Origin: Acidimicrobiaceae bacterium
GTDB lineage: Bacteria; Actinomycetota; Acidimicrobiia; Acidimicrobiales; RAAP-2
Assembly (NCBI GenBank): GCA_003152215.1
Contig: PLZP01000029.1
Coordinates: 15,374-57,328, forward strand
DNA length: 41,955 nt
Direction: 5' to 3'
The translations under genes were made by a program, and so were the position numbers. Positions 34,254 to 41,955 of this stretch are shown in pieces. The notes below the pieces were generated by a model. The model had not been told where the DNA came from. It made no database searches and worked only from the letters and a program-made list of their open reading frames with translations. How positions within the stretch are numbered: position 1 is the first letter of the stretch; each line of letters starts with the position of its first letter.

Positions 34254-34948
34254 GCCGCCCCCGACACGCCAAGTAGTTGTCGCACGAGTGTTGGGTCGTC
34301 GAGATCGGTGACTTCCCCGAGGTGCACGACCTCGCCGTGGTCGAGTACGACAATGCGCTGGGCGAGACGTTTGACGACGCTCAGGTTCTGCTCGACGAGC
34401 AGCACCGTCGAGTGTTGCGCCGCACGTTCCAAGACGCCAGCGAATTCGCTCACAATTTTCGGAGCGAGTCCCTTGGACGGCTCGTCGATGAGTAACAGCG
34501 GCCGTTGGTTTAAGAGCGCTCTAGCGATCGAGAGCATCTGCTGTTGTCCGCCCGAAAGTGTGCCAGCACGTTGGCGACTACGCGTCTTCAACTCAGGAAA
34601 GAGCGAGAAAACTTCGTCGTAGTCCGCGCCCGATCCACTCTCGGCGAGTCGGAGATTCTGTTCCACGGTCAAACCGGAAAAGACGTCGCGGTCCTCAGGT
34701 ACGTAGCCAATCCCGAGTCGCACGATCCGGTGCGTGGGCCACTGCGCTACCTCGTGACCGAGAACCTGAATACGCCCGCTACTGGCGACGAGACCAAGGA
34801 TGGCTCGTAGGGTCGTCGTCTTGCCGACGCCGTTGCGTCCGAGGAGGGCTGTGACGCCACCCGAGGGCACGCTGAATCCGACACCCTGGAGAACGTGTGA
34901 GCCGGCGATGGAGACGTGCAGGTCTGAAATCTCAATGGCGTTGGTCAC
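34250..34948 (-). CDS. livF: ABC transporter ATPase LivF
   Basis: A 232-residue ATPase: Walker A GRNGVGKTTT near residue 37, signature LSGGQQQMLSIARAL near 132 and Walker B PLLLIDEPSKGLAPKIV. The length without a C-terminal extension fits LivF. It overlaps livG and livH by 4 bases each (GTG start at 34948). It powers uptake with LivG. Confidence 0.95.
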   Translation of the reverse strand: MTNAIEISDLHVSIAGSHVLQGVGFSVPSGGVTALLGRNGVGKTTTLRAILGLVASSGRIQVLGHEVAQWPTHRIVRLGIGYVPEDRDVFSGLTVEQNLRLAESGSGADYDEVFSLFPELKTRSRQRAGTLSGGQQQMLSIARALLNQRPLLLIDEPSKGLAPKIVSEFAGVLERAAQHSTVLLVEQNLSVVKRLAQRIVVLDHGEVVHLGEVTDLDDPTLVRQLLGVSGAA

Positions 34949-35715
34949 AACGGCTCACCGAGGTAGGCCGCCTGTACGCTCTCGTTGGCCATGACCTCGT
35001 CCGGTTCACCGCACGCGAGAAGTCGCCCGTAATCGAGCACTGCGACCTTTTGGGCGAGGCCGACTACGACCGCCATGTGGTGTTCGACCATCAACACGGT
35101 GCGCCCTTCGGAGTGCAATCGTCCGATGAGTTCCGTCAACCGTGGTACGTCTTCAGTGTTGACGCCGGCCATGGGCTCATCGAGCAAGAGGACACGCGCC
35201 TCCGCGGCAAGAAGAATCGCTAGTTCGAGCTTGCGCTTGTCGCCGTGACTGAGCGCTCCGGTGATCTGGTGAGCAACGCTCGTGAGACCAACCTCTTGAA
35301 GGGCTGACGCAGCAGCAGCGGTAGCCGCGTCGCCCGCCCGGGGACGTCGCCACAACTTCATGTTTCCACCGAGGCGGGCTTGCGCGGAGAGGCGCGCATT
35401 CTCGAGCACGCTCAGCGAGTTGAACAAACTCGATGTTTGGAACGTGCGTCCAATCCCAAGACGAGCACGAGCCGATGAACTCACGCTCGCCAGATCGCGC
35501 CCAAAGAGCTCAACAGTGCCCGAAGTTGGTTTGAGCAAACCACTCATGAGGTTGAGAAAGGTGGTCTTCCCGGCTCCATTGGGCCCAATGATGCCGAGGA
35601 AACTTCCCTCTTCGATTTCGAGATTGAGTTCGGACAGAATGTCCGCTCCCCCAACCCGGAATCCCAGGTCCCTCACGTGGAGCGCGAAGGACCTGGGACC
35701 GGAACTGTCTGTCAT
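34945..35715 (-). CDS. livG: ABC transporter ATPase LivG
   Basis: A 256-residue ATPase: Walker A GPNGAGKTTFLNLMSG near residue 41, signature ALSHGDKRKLELAILLA, Walker B RVLLLDEPMAGVNTED and the LivG-like C-terminal end YGRLLACGEPDEVMANESVQ. The LIGPNGAGKTT plus RTFQTSSLFNSLSVLEN pattern is LivG-specific. ATG at 35715 is 15 bases after the livK stop. Confidence 0.95.
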   Translation of the reverse strand: MTDSSGPRSFALHVRDLGFRVGGADILSELNLEIEEGSFLGIIGPNGAGKTTFLNLMSGLLKPTSGTVELFGRDLASVSSSARARLGIGRTFQTSSLFNSLSVLENARLSAQARLGGNMKLWRRPRAGDAATAAAASALQEVGLTSVAHQITGALSHGDKRKLELAILLAAEARVLLLDEPMAGVNTEDVPRLTELIGRLHSEGRTVLMVEHHMAVVVGLAQKVAVLDYGRLLACGEPDEVMANESVQAAYLGEPL

Positions 35716-35730
35716 TGGGGAAAACTTTAA

Positions 35731-36948
35731 CTATTTGCTGAAGTGCGCCGTGACCGGAGGAGCCGTCGCGGAGGCACTCAAGGTGCGCAGCACGACGGGC
35801 TTGAAGCCACCGCTGATCGTCGAAACCAAGCTCACCTGGTACATCGGCTGCAGCATGGCGTGGTCCGATGCGCGAATGGTCTGCTCACCCTTCGGCGCAA
35901 GGAAACTCCAGCCCGCGAGCCCACTGATCATCTTGTTCACGTTCGTCCCGTCACCGCTCTGAATGGCGCGAACCAACATCTGCGCCCAGACGAATCCGTC
36001 CGGCGTGAAAAGGTCGGGCTGCTGTTGGTACTTCTGTTCCATTGCCTTCACGAGATAATCGTTGGGCTTGTTGGACGAACCGGCTGACACGTAGAGCGAC
36101 AGATAGTTGAACGACGTGCCGACCGAGCCGTAGAACGGGTACGTCACGATGTTTGCGAGACCGGTGACGACGTGCGCGGTGGCGAGGGCGCCCTCTTGCT
36201 GAAGCGCCTGCATGAGCGGCGCTCCGGTGGTACCGGCCCACGCGAGAAAGATGATGTCCGGGTGATCCTGTTGCACCTGCAAGGCCGTTGCCGTGAAGTC
36301 CGTCGTCGTCAGGGGAACGAGAAGATTATCCACGGTGTCGCCGAGACTCTTGAACGCGTTCGTGGCGTCAGTGACGTATGACTGGCCGAAGGCGAAGTCT
36401 TGACCCAGCACGAGGATGGTCTTGCCGGTGCCGAGCGCCTGCACGTAGGACTTCGCAGTCTGCACGTCCTGGTAGGTCTGACGACCGGAGCGGAACGTGT
36501 AGCGATTCACGCCAGTGATTGCGTCATCCGCGGCCGCGCCCGAGATGTAGAGAACTTTGTTCGTCGGAGCGAGGGGTGCGAGTTCGTCGGCGATGCTCGA
36601 GTCACCGGTACCGCCGATGATCTTGTAGCCGGCGCCCACGTAGGCCTTGAAATCCGAAACGGCCGTCGTCGGGTTGTCGGCGTCGTCGTCCCAGTTGATG
36701 TTGAGTTTCTGACCGTTCACCTTGTCGGTGCCATTGGTCGCGTACTTCAGGCCAATGTTGAAGCCCTGGCGCCACTCCGTTTCGTACGCGGAGTAAATGC
36801 CCGTCTGCTCCAAGATCATGCCCACCTTGATTGCGGGCTTCGCCTTCGCGGTGGCCGCACCCGACAGATGAGACGCGCTGACGCTCAGGCCGAGAGCCAA
36901 CATGGCAATCGACATTGTCACAGACGTCAATCGAACGATTCTTTTCAT
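35731..36948 (-). CDS. livK: Branched-chain-type substrate-binding protein LivK
   Basis: A 405-residue exported binding protein of the leucine/amide-binding (type I) fold. A signal peptide covers about residues 1-33 (KRIVRLTSVTMSIAMLALGL, then SVSASHLSGAATA). The mature part begins KPAIKVGMILEQTGIYSAY, with NINWDDDADNPTTAV, GGTGDSSIADELAPLAP and VLGQDFAFGQSYVTDA. It captures the solute outside the cell and delivers it to LivHM. No lipobox Cys is visible, so the form of attachment is unclear. GGGGGG stands just before the ATG at 36948. It is the first gene of the liv operon. Confidence 0.93.
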   Translation of the reverse strand: MKRIVRLTSVTMSIAMLALGLSVSASHLSGAATAKAKPAIKVGMILEQTGIYSAYETEWRQGFNIGLKYATNGTDKVNGQKLNINWDDDADNPTTAVSDFKAYVGAGYKIIGGTGDSSIADELAPLAPTNKVLYISGAAADDAITGVNRYTFRSGRQTYQDVQTAKSYVQALGTGKTILVLGQDFAFGQSYVTDATNAFKSLGDTVDNLLVPLTTTDFTATALQVQQDHPDIIFLAWAGTTGAPLMQALQQEGALATAHVVTGLANIVTYPFYGSVGTSFNYLSLYVSAGSSNKPNDYLVKAMEQKYQQQPDLFTPDGFVWAQMLVRAIQSGDGTNVNKMISGLAGWSFLAPKGEQTIRASDHAMLQPMYQVSLVSTISGGFKPVVLRTLSASATAPPVTAHFSK

Positions 36949-36991
36949 TTCCCCCCTTGGAACGCGCCGCCCCCTTGACCGCGTGAGCGAA

Positions 36992-37020
36992 ATTCAAGCA
37001 GAGTCAACCAAGGATGTCAA
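36992..37020 (-). promoter_or_regulatory. livKp: Sigma70-like promoter of the liv operon
   Basis: On the minus strand TTGACA (37020-37015), a 17-base spacer, and TTGAAT (36997-36992) fit a -35/-10 pair. Transcription would start near 36985, about 37 bases before the livK ATG. The palindrome GTGA-A-TCAC (37021-37029) touches the -35 box. Confidence 0.55.
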
Positions 37021-37077
37021 GTGAATCACCTCTCATATTTTGATCCACTTGCCTTGTCACCGCCCAAAACTGGTTAC

Positions 37078-37097
37078 GAGATCAAATATTTCATCTC
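37078..37097. promoter_or_regulatory. Long near-perfect palindrome upstream of the liv promoter
   Basis: GAGAT-C-AAATATTT-C-ATCTC (20 bases) is a perfect inverted repeat except that the two C positions face each other. It lies about 58 bases before the liv -35 box. A related but degenerate copy, TCTCATATTTTGATCC, is at 37031-37046, nearer the promoter, and CGTGCGCACG (37126-37135) is another 10-base palindrome. Such a pair of sites is typical of a dimeric regulator such as TetR, GntR or FadR types. Confidence 0.5.
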
Positions 37098-37162
37098 GCG
37101 CTGACGCAATCGGCCTCGAAATCTCCGTGCGCACGATCAACGTTTCAGATCTGGCAGTTCAC

Positions 37163-37180
37163 CCGAGTTGAGCCACTCGG
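37163..37180. terminator. Hairpin after the serine hydrolase gene
   Basis: CCGAGT (37163-37168) pairs with ACTCGG (37175-37180) over a 6-base loop. It begins 6 bases after the stop of the minus-strand hydrolase gene (37186). There is no U-tract, so it may be an I-shaped actinobacterial terminator or an mRNA-end hairpin. Confidence 0.4.
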
Positions 37181-37185
37181 AACAA

Positions 37186-38307
37186 CTAGCTGAGGGCGGC
37201 GACCACTGCGGCGCGCGCAATATTGGCACCACGGGTGCTGCCCGGAACAAACTGCATCTTGTTCGGCGTATAGGCAATCGTGATGCCGAGGTCTTGATCC
37301 AAGAGGACCAGTGAACCGAGCCCGGCCCAAAAACATCCCCGAGGACCGAGTGGCGTGACGCTGCTCGTTAGGCCGTAGCCCATTCCAAAATTCATTTCGA
37401 TTCCGAGTACTTGGTCGATGCCGTGTGCTTGGGTTTCGAAGATTCTCGCGCCGGTCTTCTCCGAAAAGAATCTCGTCCCGTTGAACTCGCCATTGTTGGC
37501 CACAATCGACTGGATCAACGCGACCGAACGCGCGTTGCCGTGCCCGTTCGAGGCGGGGATCTCCGCCGCACGCCACCACCTGTGCCTCGGCCACGTGAAA
37601 TCGATTGGTGGAGACATCCACGAGCGATACGCAATTGAACTGGGATCCATTCCATCCACGACGTTCCCGTCACCCGGGATCACGAAACTAACGCGAGGTT
37701 CTTCTGATTCGGGTAGACCAACGTGAAAGTCAACGTCAAGCACATCGGTCACCTCAGACTTGAAGTATTGACCAAATGACGTACCGGTGATGCGACGTAC
37801 AAGTTCGCCAATCAGATATCCCTGGGTCACGAGGTGATAGCCCGACACTGTGCGCGCCTCCCACCACGGAGCTTGCGCGGCAAGTGCGCTCACGCACAGA
37901 TCCCAGTCGGCGAGGTCCTCCGGCTTCAACGCTGCGTCGAAGCCGGAGAGTCCCGAGGTGTGGCCCATGACGTGACGAACCTCGATCGACTCCTTGCCCC
38001 GCTGAGCAAATTCCGGCCAATATTTTGCGACGGGAGCGTCGAAGTCGAGTTCACCGCGATCATGGAGCATCAACGCGACGAGGAATGTCATCGTTTTCGT
38101 CACCGACCAAACGTTCAATATCGTGTCGCGTTGCCAGGGTTTGGTCATCGTTTCGTCGGTATACCCACCCCAGATATCCGCGACGAGTTCGCCTCGCAAG
38201 ACGACGGCGATTGACGCGCCCACGTCTTCGCCACTCGTCAGCTGTCGTTCGAAGACGTCACGTAACGGCGCAAAGTTATCGGTGGTATAACCCTGAACGA
38301 TTGACAT
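37186..38307 (-). CDS. Serine hydrolase of the beta-lactamase/EstB family
   Basis: A 373-residue class C-beta-lactamase-like esterase. The nucleophile motif is S68-V-T-K71; Y157 in SGYHLVTQGYLIGELVRRITG is the expected second catalytic residue; RHVMGHTSGLSGF is the typical following block. Its C-terminal FGMGYGL and FWAGLGSLVLLDQDLGITIAY are also EstB-like. No signal peptide is seen, so it probably acts inside the cell on small esters or lactones rather than on cell-wall drugs. The substrate is unknown. The ATG at 38307 has GGAG upstream. It lies between the liv operon and TetR2-fadD. Confidence 0.9.
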   Translation of the reverse strand: MSIVQGYTTDNFAPLRDVFERQLTSGEDVGASIAVVLRGELVADIWGGYTDETMTKPWQRDTILNVWSVTKTMTFLVALMLHDRGELDFDAPVAKYWPEFAQRGKESIEVRHVMGHTSGLSGFDAALKPEDLADWDLCVSALAAQAPWWEARTVSGYHLVTQGYLIGELVRRITGTSFGQYFKSEVTDVLDVDFHVGLPESEEPRVSFVIPGDGNVVDGMDPSSIAYRSWMSPPIDFTWPRHRWWRAAEIPASNGHGNARSVALIQSIVANNGEFNGTRFFSEKTGARIFETQAHGIDQVLGIEMNFGMGYGLTSSVTPLGPRGCFWAGLGSLVLLDQDLGITIAYTPNKMQFVPGSTRGANIARAAVVAALS

Positions 38308-38621
38308 GGCGTCTCCAATTTCGCGTTCACGTCAGTAGTGAAGTGTTCCAGACACTAGCGACTCGAATCTCGCACACACGAGGTTTTTCGTCGCGGCGCC
38401 AGAATCGTTGACCGACGTGAGTGTCATTTGCACGGACAACATTACGTCGCCGCGCCTCATTGGCGAGTGTTGCTAAAGAGGGGTGCACGACGTTCGTCAT
38501 GGTCACCGGCGCCACACGGTCGGCGACAATCGACCGCTGAGGGAGCGCTGCAGAAATCTTCTTGGCAGCCCCTCGAAGTGAGTCGATAGAGTACGCGATG
38601 TGCACGAAGTGACTCTCGGGG
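38308..38621. other. 314-base divergent gap with palindrome
   Basis: This gap separates the serine hydrolase (minus) and TetR2 (plus). AGTGT-TCCAG-ACACT (38342-38356) and the outer arms TAGTG (38336-38340) and CACTA (38353-38357) form a nested palindrome 28-50 bases before the hydrolase ATG. An open frame on the minus strand (38327-38605, GTG start, 92 codons) has fairly normal codon use but no recognised motif; I do not call it a gene. No further structure is seen. Confidence 0.4.
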
Positions 38622-39344
38622 GTGTCCGTGACGAATGACTTTCCGGTTCGACCGGGCGCATCCGGTCCGCCCGACCTTGAGCGCGCCGAGTCCGTCGTCG
38701 CCGTCGCACGGTCGAGCAAGGGCAAGGGGGCGCGCACCCGGAGCAAGTTGGTACAAGCGGCCGAAGAAGTGTTCTACACCTACGGTTACTACGACGCGTC
38801 CATTGTCAAGATCACCGAAGCGGCCAGTGTTGCTCAAGGAACTTTCTATGTGTATTTTCGCAGCAAGAAAGAGATTTTTGACGAGGTCGTCGGAGATCTC
38901 AACCGCCGCGTTCGACACGCCATGTCCGAAGCGGCTCGAGGGGCGACGTCGCGACTAGAGGCCGAACGCCTTGGTTTTGCTGGGTTCTTTCGTTTCACAT
39001 CGGAGCACCCGGCGCTCTACCGGGTGATTCGCCAAGCCGAATTCGTTTCGCCCGGTGCGCTTCGAAATCACTACGAAAAGGTGGCGGAGGGTTACGTCGC
39101 ACCGTTGCGCGAGGCGATGGACGCGGGTGATGTCACTCCCGGTGATCCGATGATCCTGGCCTGGTTGCTGATGGCGATCGGCGAGTCCGTCGGTCTTCGT
39201 TGGATTATTTGGGATGAAGCGAAAGCGGTTCCTCCGGAGGTCTTTGACGAGATGATGGTGATTATCGCCCGGATGCTCGGCGGCGAGACAAGGGGCACCT
39301 ATAGCGACGGAACCGGAGACGACACCGCGACGACAGCGGGCTAA
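38622..39344 (+). CDS. TetR family transcriptional regulator (TetR2)
   Basis: A 240-residue regulator with a flexible N-terminus of about 35 residues, then the helix-turn-helix (TRSKLVQAAEEVFYTYGYYD, ASIVKITEAASVAQGTFYVY, FRSKKEIFDEV) and a C-terminal ligand domain with FFRFTSEHPALYRVIRQAEF, typical of the TetR/FadR-like fatty acid group. GTG at 38622, with another in-frame GTG at 38628; an upstream GGGG is the only ribosome site. Its stop is 4 bases before the fadD ATG, so the two are co-transcribed and the ligand may be an acyl-CoA made by that enzyme. Confidence 0.9.
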   Translation: MSVTNDFPVRPGASGPPDLERAESVVAVARSSKGKGARTRSKLVQAAEEVFYTYGYYDASIVKITEAASVAQGTFYVYFRSKKEIFDEVVGDLNRRVRHAMSEAARGATSRLEAERLGFAGFFRFTSEHPALYRVIRQAEFVSPGALRNHYEKVAEGYVAPLREAMDAGDVTPGDPMILAWLLMAIGESVGLRWIIWDEAKAVPPEVFDEMMVIIARMLGGETRGTYSDGTGDDTATTAG

Positions 39345-39348
39345 GCCA

Positions 39349-40872
39349 ATGAGCGAGCGCGGCGCGAACCTACACGTCATCGGACGATGGATCGAAGAAC
39401 GTGCGCGACAGACCCCGCAACGAAGTGCCATCGAATACGACGGACGCACGATGACGTATGACGAACTCGATGCGACGTCCGGTGACCTCGCTCGGGCGCT
39501 CCTCCACAACGGACTGTCTCTCGGTGACCGCGTGGCGACCCTCACCGAGAATCGACCGGAGCACGTGGCATTATTCTTTGCCTGCGCGAAAGCGGGTCTC
39601 ATCCTGACGCCATTGAACTGGCGACTTACGCCACCCGAGATTGCCGCACAACTTCAAGCCTTCGAACCGGCCCTCGTCTGCGCGTCGCCGACGTACCGAC
39701 CTCAGGTTGAACTCGCTCGTGCACTGATGACCAACGCACCGCCTGCACTTAACCTCGAACAGCTCGCGATCGAGTTAGGACCCGTCGCAACGGACCACGA
39801 ACTACCTCGCGTCGTCGACGATGACGGACTACTCATCATCGCGACGTCGGGGACTACGGGTACACCCAAGGGCGTGGTGCTGACTCACGCGAACTGCTTC
39901 TGGACCAACGTTGGATTCGACCTCGCCGCGCCGATGGGGGGTGACGACGTCGTCTTGCAGGTGCTACCCCAGTTTCACGTTGGCGGATGGAACGTACAAC
40001 CCCTTCTCGCCTGGTGGAAGGGGGCGACGGTCGTTCTTGAAGCGTCGTTCGAGCCCGAGCGTGTACTCAACATCATTGAACGCCGCCACATCACGACGAT
40101 GATGGGCGTTCCCGCTACGTATTTGTTGCTCGCCCAGCACCCGCGTTTCGAAGAGGCCGACCTCACGAGTTTGCGGCGGGTGCTCGTCGGCGGCGCGTCA
40201 ATGCCGCTCGCTCTCATCGAAACGTGGCAGGCGCGTGGCGTTGACGTCGTTCAAGGTTACGGACTCACTGAAGCATCGCCGAATGTTCTTGCTCTCGCGC
40301 CCGAAGATGCCCGCTCACATCTCGGATCAGTTGGCAAGCCGTATTCCTACGTGGATGTCGCCTTACACGACCACCTCACGGATACGTTCATCGTCGGCGA
40401 AGGACGCGGCGAGATTTACGTCAAGGGCCCGAATGTCTTTCCCGGATACTGGAATAATCCCGCGGCAACCGCGGCCGCGTTCGATGACGGATGGTTGCGA
40501 ACGGGCGACATCGCCGAGCGCGTTGACGCGGGGTATTACCGAATCTGCGGGCGCGCAAAAGAGATGTTCATCTCGGGTGGCGAGAACGTGTACCCGGCAG
40601 AAGTGGAACAGGCTCTCGCCACATACGTCGACGTCGTCGACGCGGCGGTGGTCGCTATCGCCCATCCGCATTGGGGTGAAACGGGCGTTGCCTTCGTAGT
40701 CGCCAAGTGCGACACCACCATGGACATTGTGAAGCTAACGGAGCACTGTCGGTCGTGTCTCGCCCCGTACAAAGTGCCCAGTCAGTTCCGCGTGATCAAC
40801 GAGTTGCCACGAACTCCTGTTGGCAAAATCGACAAAATGAGTCTCACCAAACTCGCGCAGAACGGCTCCTAG
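39349..40872 (+). CDS. fadD: Fatty-acyl/aryl-CoA synthetase (AMP-forming)
   Basis: A 507-residue ANL-family ligase that activates a carboxylic acid with ATP and CoA. Motifs: the P-loop TSGTTGTPKGVVLTH near 165-180, QVLPQFHVGGWN, GYGLTEASPN near 305, GWLRTGDIA near 385, GRAKEMFISGGENVYPAEVE near 405, and the catalytic Lys in PRTPVGKIDKMSL near the end. Length fits medium- or short-chain FadD or cyclohexane-type ligases; the chain preference is not visible. TetR2 is directly upstream. It converges with the OmpA-like gene. Confidence 0.93.
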   Translation: MSERGANLHVIGRWIEERARQTPQRSAIEYDGRTMTYDELDATSGDLARALLHNGLSLGDRVATLTENRPEHVALFFACAKAGLILTPLNWRLTPPEIAAQLQAFEPALVCASPTYRPQVELARALMTNAPPALNLEQLAIELGPVATDHELPRVVDDDGLLIIATSGTTGTPKGVVLTHANCFWTNVGFDLAAPMGGDDVVLQVLPQFHVGGWNVQPLLAWWKGATVVLEASFEPERVLNIIERRHITTMMGVPATYLLLAQHPRFEEADLTSLRRVLVGGASMPLALIETWQARGVDVVQGYGLTEASPNVLALAPEDARSHLGSVGKPYSYVDVALHDHLTDTFIVGEGRGEIYVKGPNVFPGYWNNPAATAAAFDDGWLRTGDIAERVDAGYYRICGRAKEMFISGGENVYPAEVEQALATYVDVVDAAVVAIAHPHWGETGVAFVVAKCDTTMDIVKLTEHCRSCLAPYKVPSQFRVINELPRTPVGKIDKMSLTKLAQNGS

Positions 40873-40947
40873 AAAAGTACCTTCATCAGGACATACTCCG
40901 CCGCATCGACTGTGTGAGGCCGGGGTAGTTGTGGCTCTTTAGATTCG

Positions 40948-41955
40948 CTACTGCTTGTTTGTGGTTACAGAGGTTTGGTTCGCGTGGGAAGTCAACACTG
41001 TCTTCAACGTCACTCTGATTCGCACCAGTTGTCGCAGGTATTTGGCGACCGCAGAAGCCCGACTCTTCGCGAGCGCCAAATGGCCTTTCGCGTAGCCGGT
41101 GACTGTCACCGCGGCCCCGGGAAGGAGCTTCTTTGCCAGCGCCCTCAGTTCCGCTTTCGCTCTCGCACTCAACGTGCTCGATCCCGTTGCAAAAGACGCG
41201 GTGACCTTGGACGGGTTCGCGGGAAGTGCCATGGCGATGGTGGTCGCGTTCGAAGTGACGGCGTCGTAGTTTGGATCCGCGGCCTTCGTTGCCGTGACAA
41301 TGCACGTGCCCGCGGATTGCGAAGTCAGTGCTCCGGCGGTGACGGCGCAGCCGGTGGCCGTACCGTTGACGACGCCGAAGCTCAAAGCACCCGCGCCCGA
41401 TCCGCCACTTGTCACTAGGTGCAGAGCCGTCCCCACGTGACCCGAGGTCGAAGTGATCGAAAGCACCGCTTGTGCCACCATCGAGGATGTGATCGCGTAG
41501 AGGGGATCGCTGGAGAAGGTCACCGTCACGGTGCCATTCACGGTGGCCGTGCCGGCAGGCGACAGACCCTTCGACGTCAAGACGTAGATGGTGTCACCGG
41601 CCTGGATGTTGGGATCGGTGATCGTCATCGTCACGGGCGTGACCGTGTTGAGTGACGTCCCATCCGGGTTTTCCCAACTCACGGCGAATGACGTCACGTA
41701 GGTCGAACCTGAAGGAATCTGTGAATCGAAGGTCGATGAACTGGGAACTGGATAGATACTCACCGTCGTGCCCGCGGGCATCGCGCCAGGTGGGACGCTG
41801 ATCGTCGCGCTCGCTGAGCCGAGCGAAGCCGACGCAGTCGTCGAACCGGACGCGGCAACGTGGATCGACACCGGTGTTCCGAATGCCGACGCGGCGAGTC
41901 CCGAAGGAGGCGGTGCGTTCGTTGGGCCGACCGTCGCTCCGCCGCCACCGCCGCC
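40948..41955 (-). CDS. Secreted Ig/ZU5-like repeat protein with OmpA-like C-terminal domain (5' end missing)
   Basis: The frame is open through the right edge, so the N-terminus is missing. Visible from the edge: a Gly-rich linker (GGGGGG) and proline-rich stretch, a beta-rich domain with VSIHVAASGSTTASASLG, SATISVPPGAMPAGTTVSI and DTIYVLTSKGLSPAGTATVN, an Ala/Gly/Ser-rich domain with two Cys (in TGCAVTAG and GTCIVTAT), and a C-terminal block ASFATGSSTLSARAKAELRAL, LLPGAAVTVTGYAKGHLALA and RASAVAKYLRQL that resembles the OmpA peptidoglycan-binding fold. It is probably exported and tied to the cell wall. The GTG at 41871 is internal, not the start. Confidence 0.75.
   Translation of the reverse strand, partial: GGGGGGATVGPTNAPPPSGLAASAFGTPVSIHVAASGSTTASASLGSASATISVPPGAMPAGTTVSIYPVPSSSTFDSQIPSGSTYVTSFAVSWENPDGTSLNTVTPVTMTITDPNIQAGDTIYVLTSKGLSPAGTATVNGTVTVTFSSDPLYAITSSMVAQAVLSITSTSGHVGTALHLVTSGGSGAGALSFGVVNGTATGCAVTAGALTSQSAGTCIVTATKAADPNYDAVTSNATTIAMALPANPSKVTASFATGSSTLSARAKAELRALAKKLLPGAAVTVTGYAKGHLALAKSRASAVAKYLRQLVRIRVTLKTVLTSHANQTSVTTNKQ

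Noticed and set aside
38327..38605. 92-codon minus-strand frame in the gap before TetR2
   Set aside because: Codon use is fair, but there is no ribosome site or motif and it overlaps regulatory sequence; kept only as a note.
1..41955. tRNA genes, rRNA, CRISPR arrays or insertion sequences
   Set aside because: No T-loop-like GGTTCGA context with a cloverleaf, no repeat-spacer array and no transposase or terminal inverted repeats were found by eye.

Overview
The window is a stretch of chromosome from a GC-rich (about 60% by eye) Actinomycetota bacterium, most likely of the class Acidimicrobiia. The grounds are the actinobacterial marker DUF2469 beside rplS, the mycobacterial-type order recG-rsmD-coaD-SepIVA-DUF177-rnc-mutM-smc-ftsY, a GTP-type PEP carboxykinase, a probable F420/flavin PPOX protein and frequent GTG starts. 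The class-level call is an inference. No rRNA, tRNA, CRISPR array, transposase or prophage gene was seen.

Region 1 (1-2410). On the minus strand, a gene whose product is a complete endonuclease IV joined in frame to a histone-H1-like Lys/Ala tail is followed 10 bases later by fumC, which runs off the left edge. A strong Shine-Dalgarno and ATG sit inside the fusion exactly at the start of the tail. A small PPOX-family gene diverges from it.

Region 2 (2414-20815, all minus strand). This is a nearly gap-free housekeeping superoperon, read right to left: DAK2/FakA-like, recG, rsmD, coaD, SepIVA-like, DUF177/YceD, rpmF, plsX, acpP, rnc, mutM, smc, ftsY, ffh, rpsP, khpA, rimM, trmD, rplS, DUF2469 and a hypothetical gene. 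Many neighbours share 4-base ATGA or GTGA overlaps. It joins pantetheine/ACP and phospholipid precursor supply, RNA processing, DNA repair, chromosome condensation, SRP targeting and ribosome assembly. Relative to mycobacteria it lacks lepB, rnhB and amt-glnB-glnD.

Region 3 (20816-28645). rpmB (plus) diverges from the superoperon and abuts thiL tail to tail. Then come pckG and an SDR (plus), a type II NADH dehydrogenase and an MFS carrier (minus), a DUF1295 membrane protein (plus) and a small exported protein (minus).

Region 4 (28674-40872). This is an accessory, probably catabolic, region: TetR regulator, cytochrome P450, an orphan 82-residue protein, a 3-hydroxybutyrate-dehydrogenase-like SDR, a complete livKGFHM ABC importer, an EstB-like serine hydrolase, and a second TetR in an operon with a fatty-acyl-CoA synthetase. 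Several palindromes, a near-consensus leaderless promoter and a sigma70-like livK promoter lie in its gaps. The genes suggest import, oxidation, ester hydrolysis and CoA activation of an unknown small organic compound.

Region 5 (40948-41955). A secreted repeat/Ig-like protein with an OmpA-like C-terminal domain runs off the right edge.
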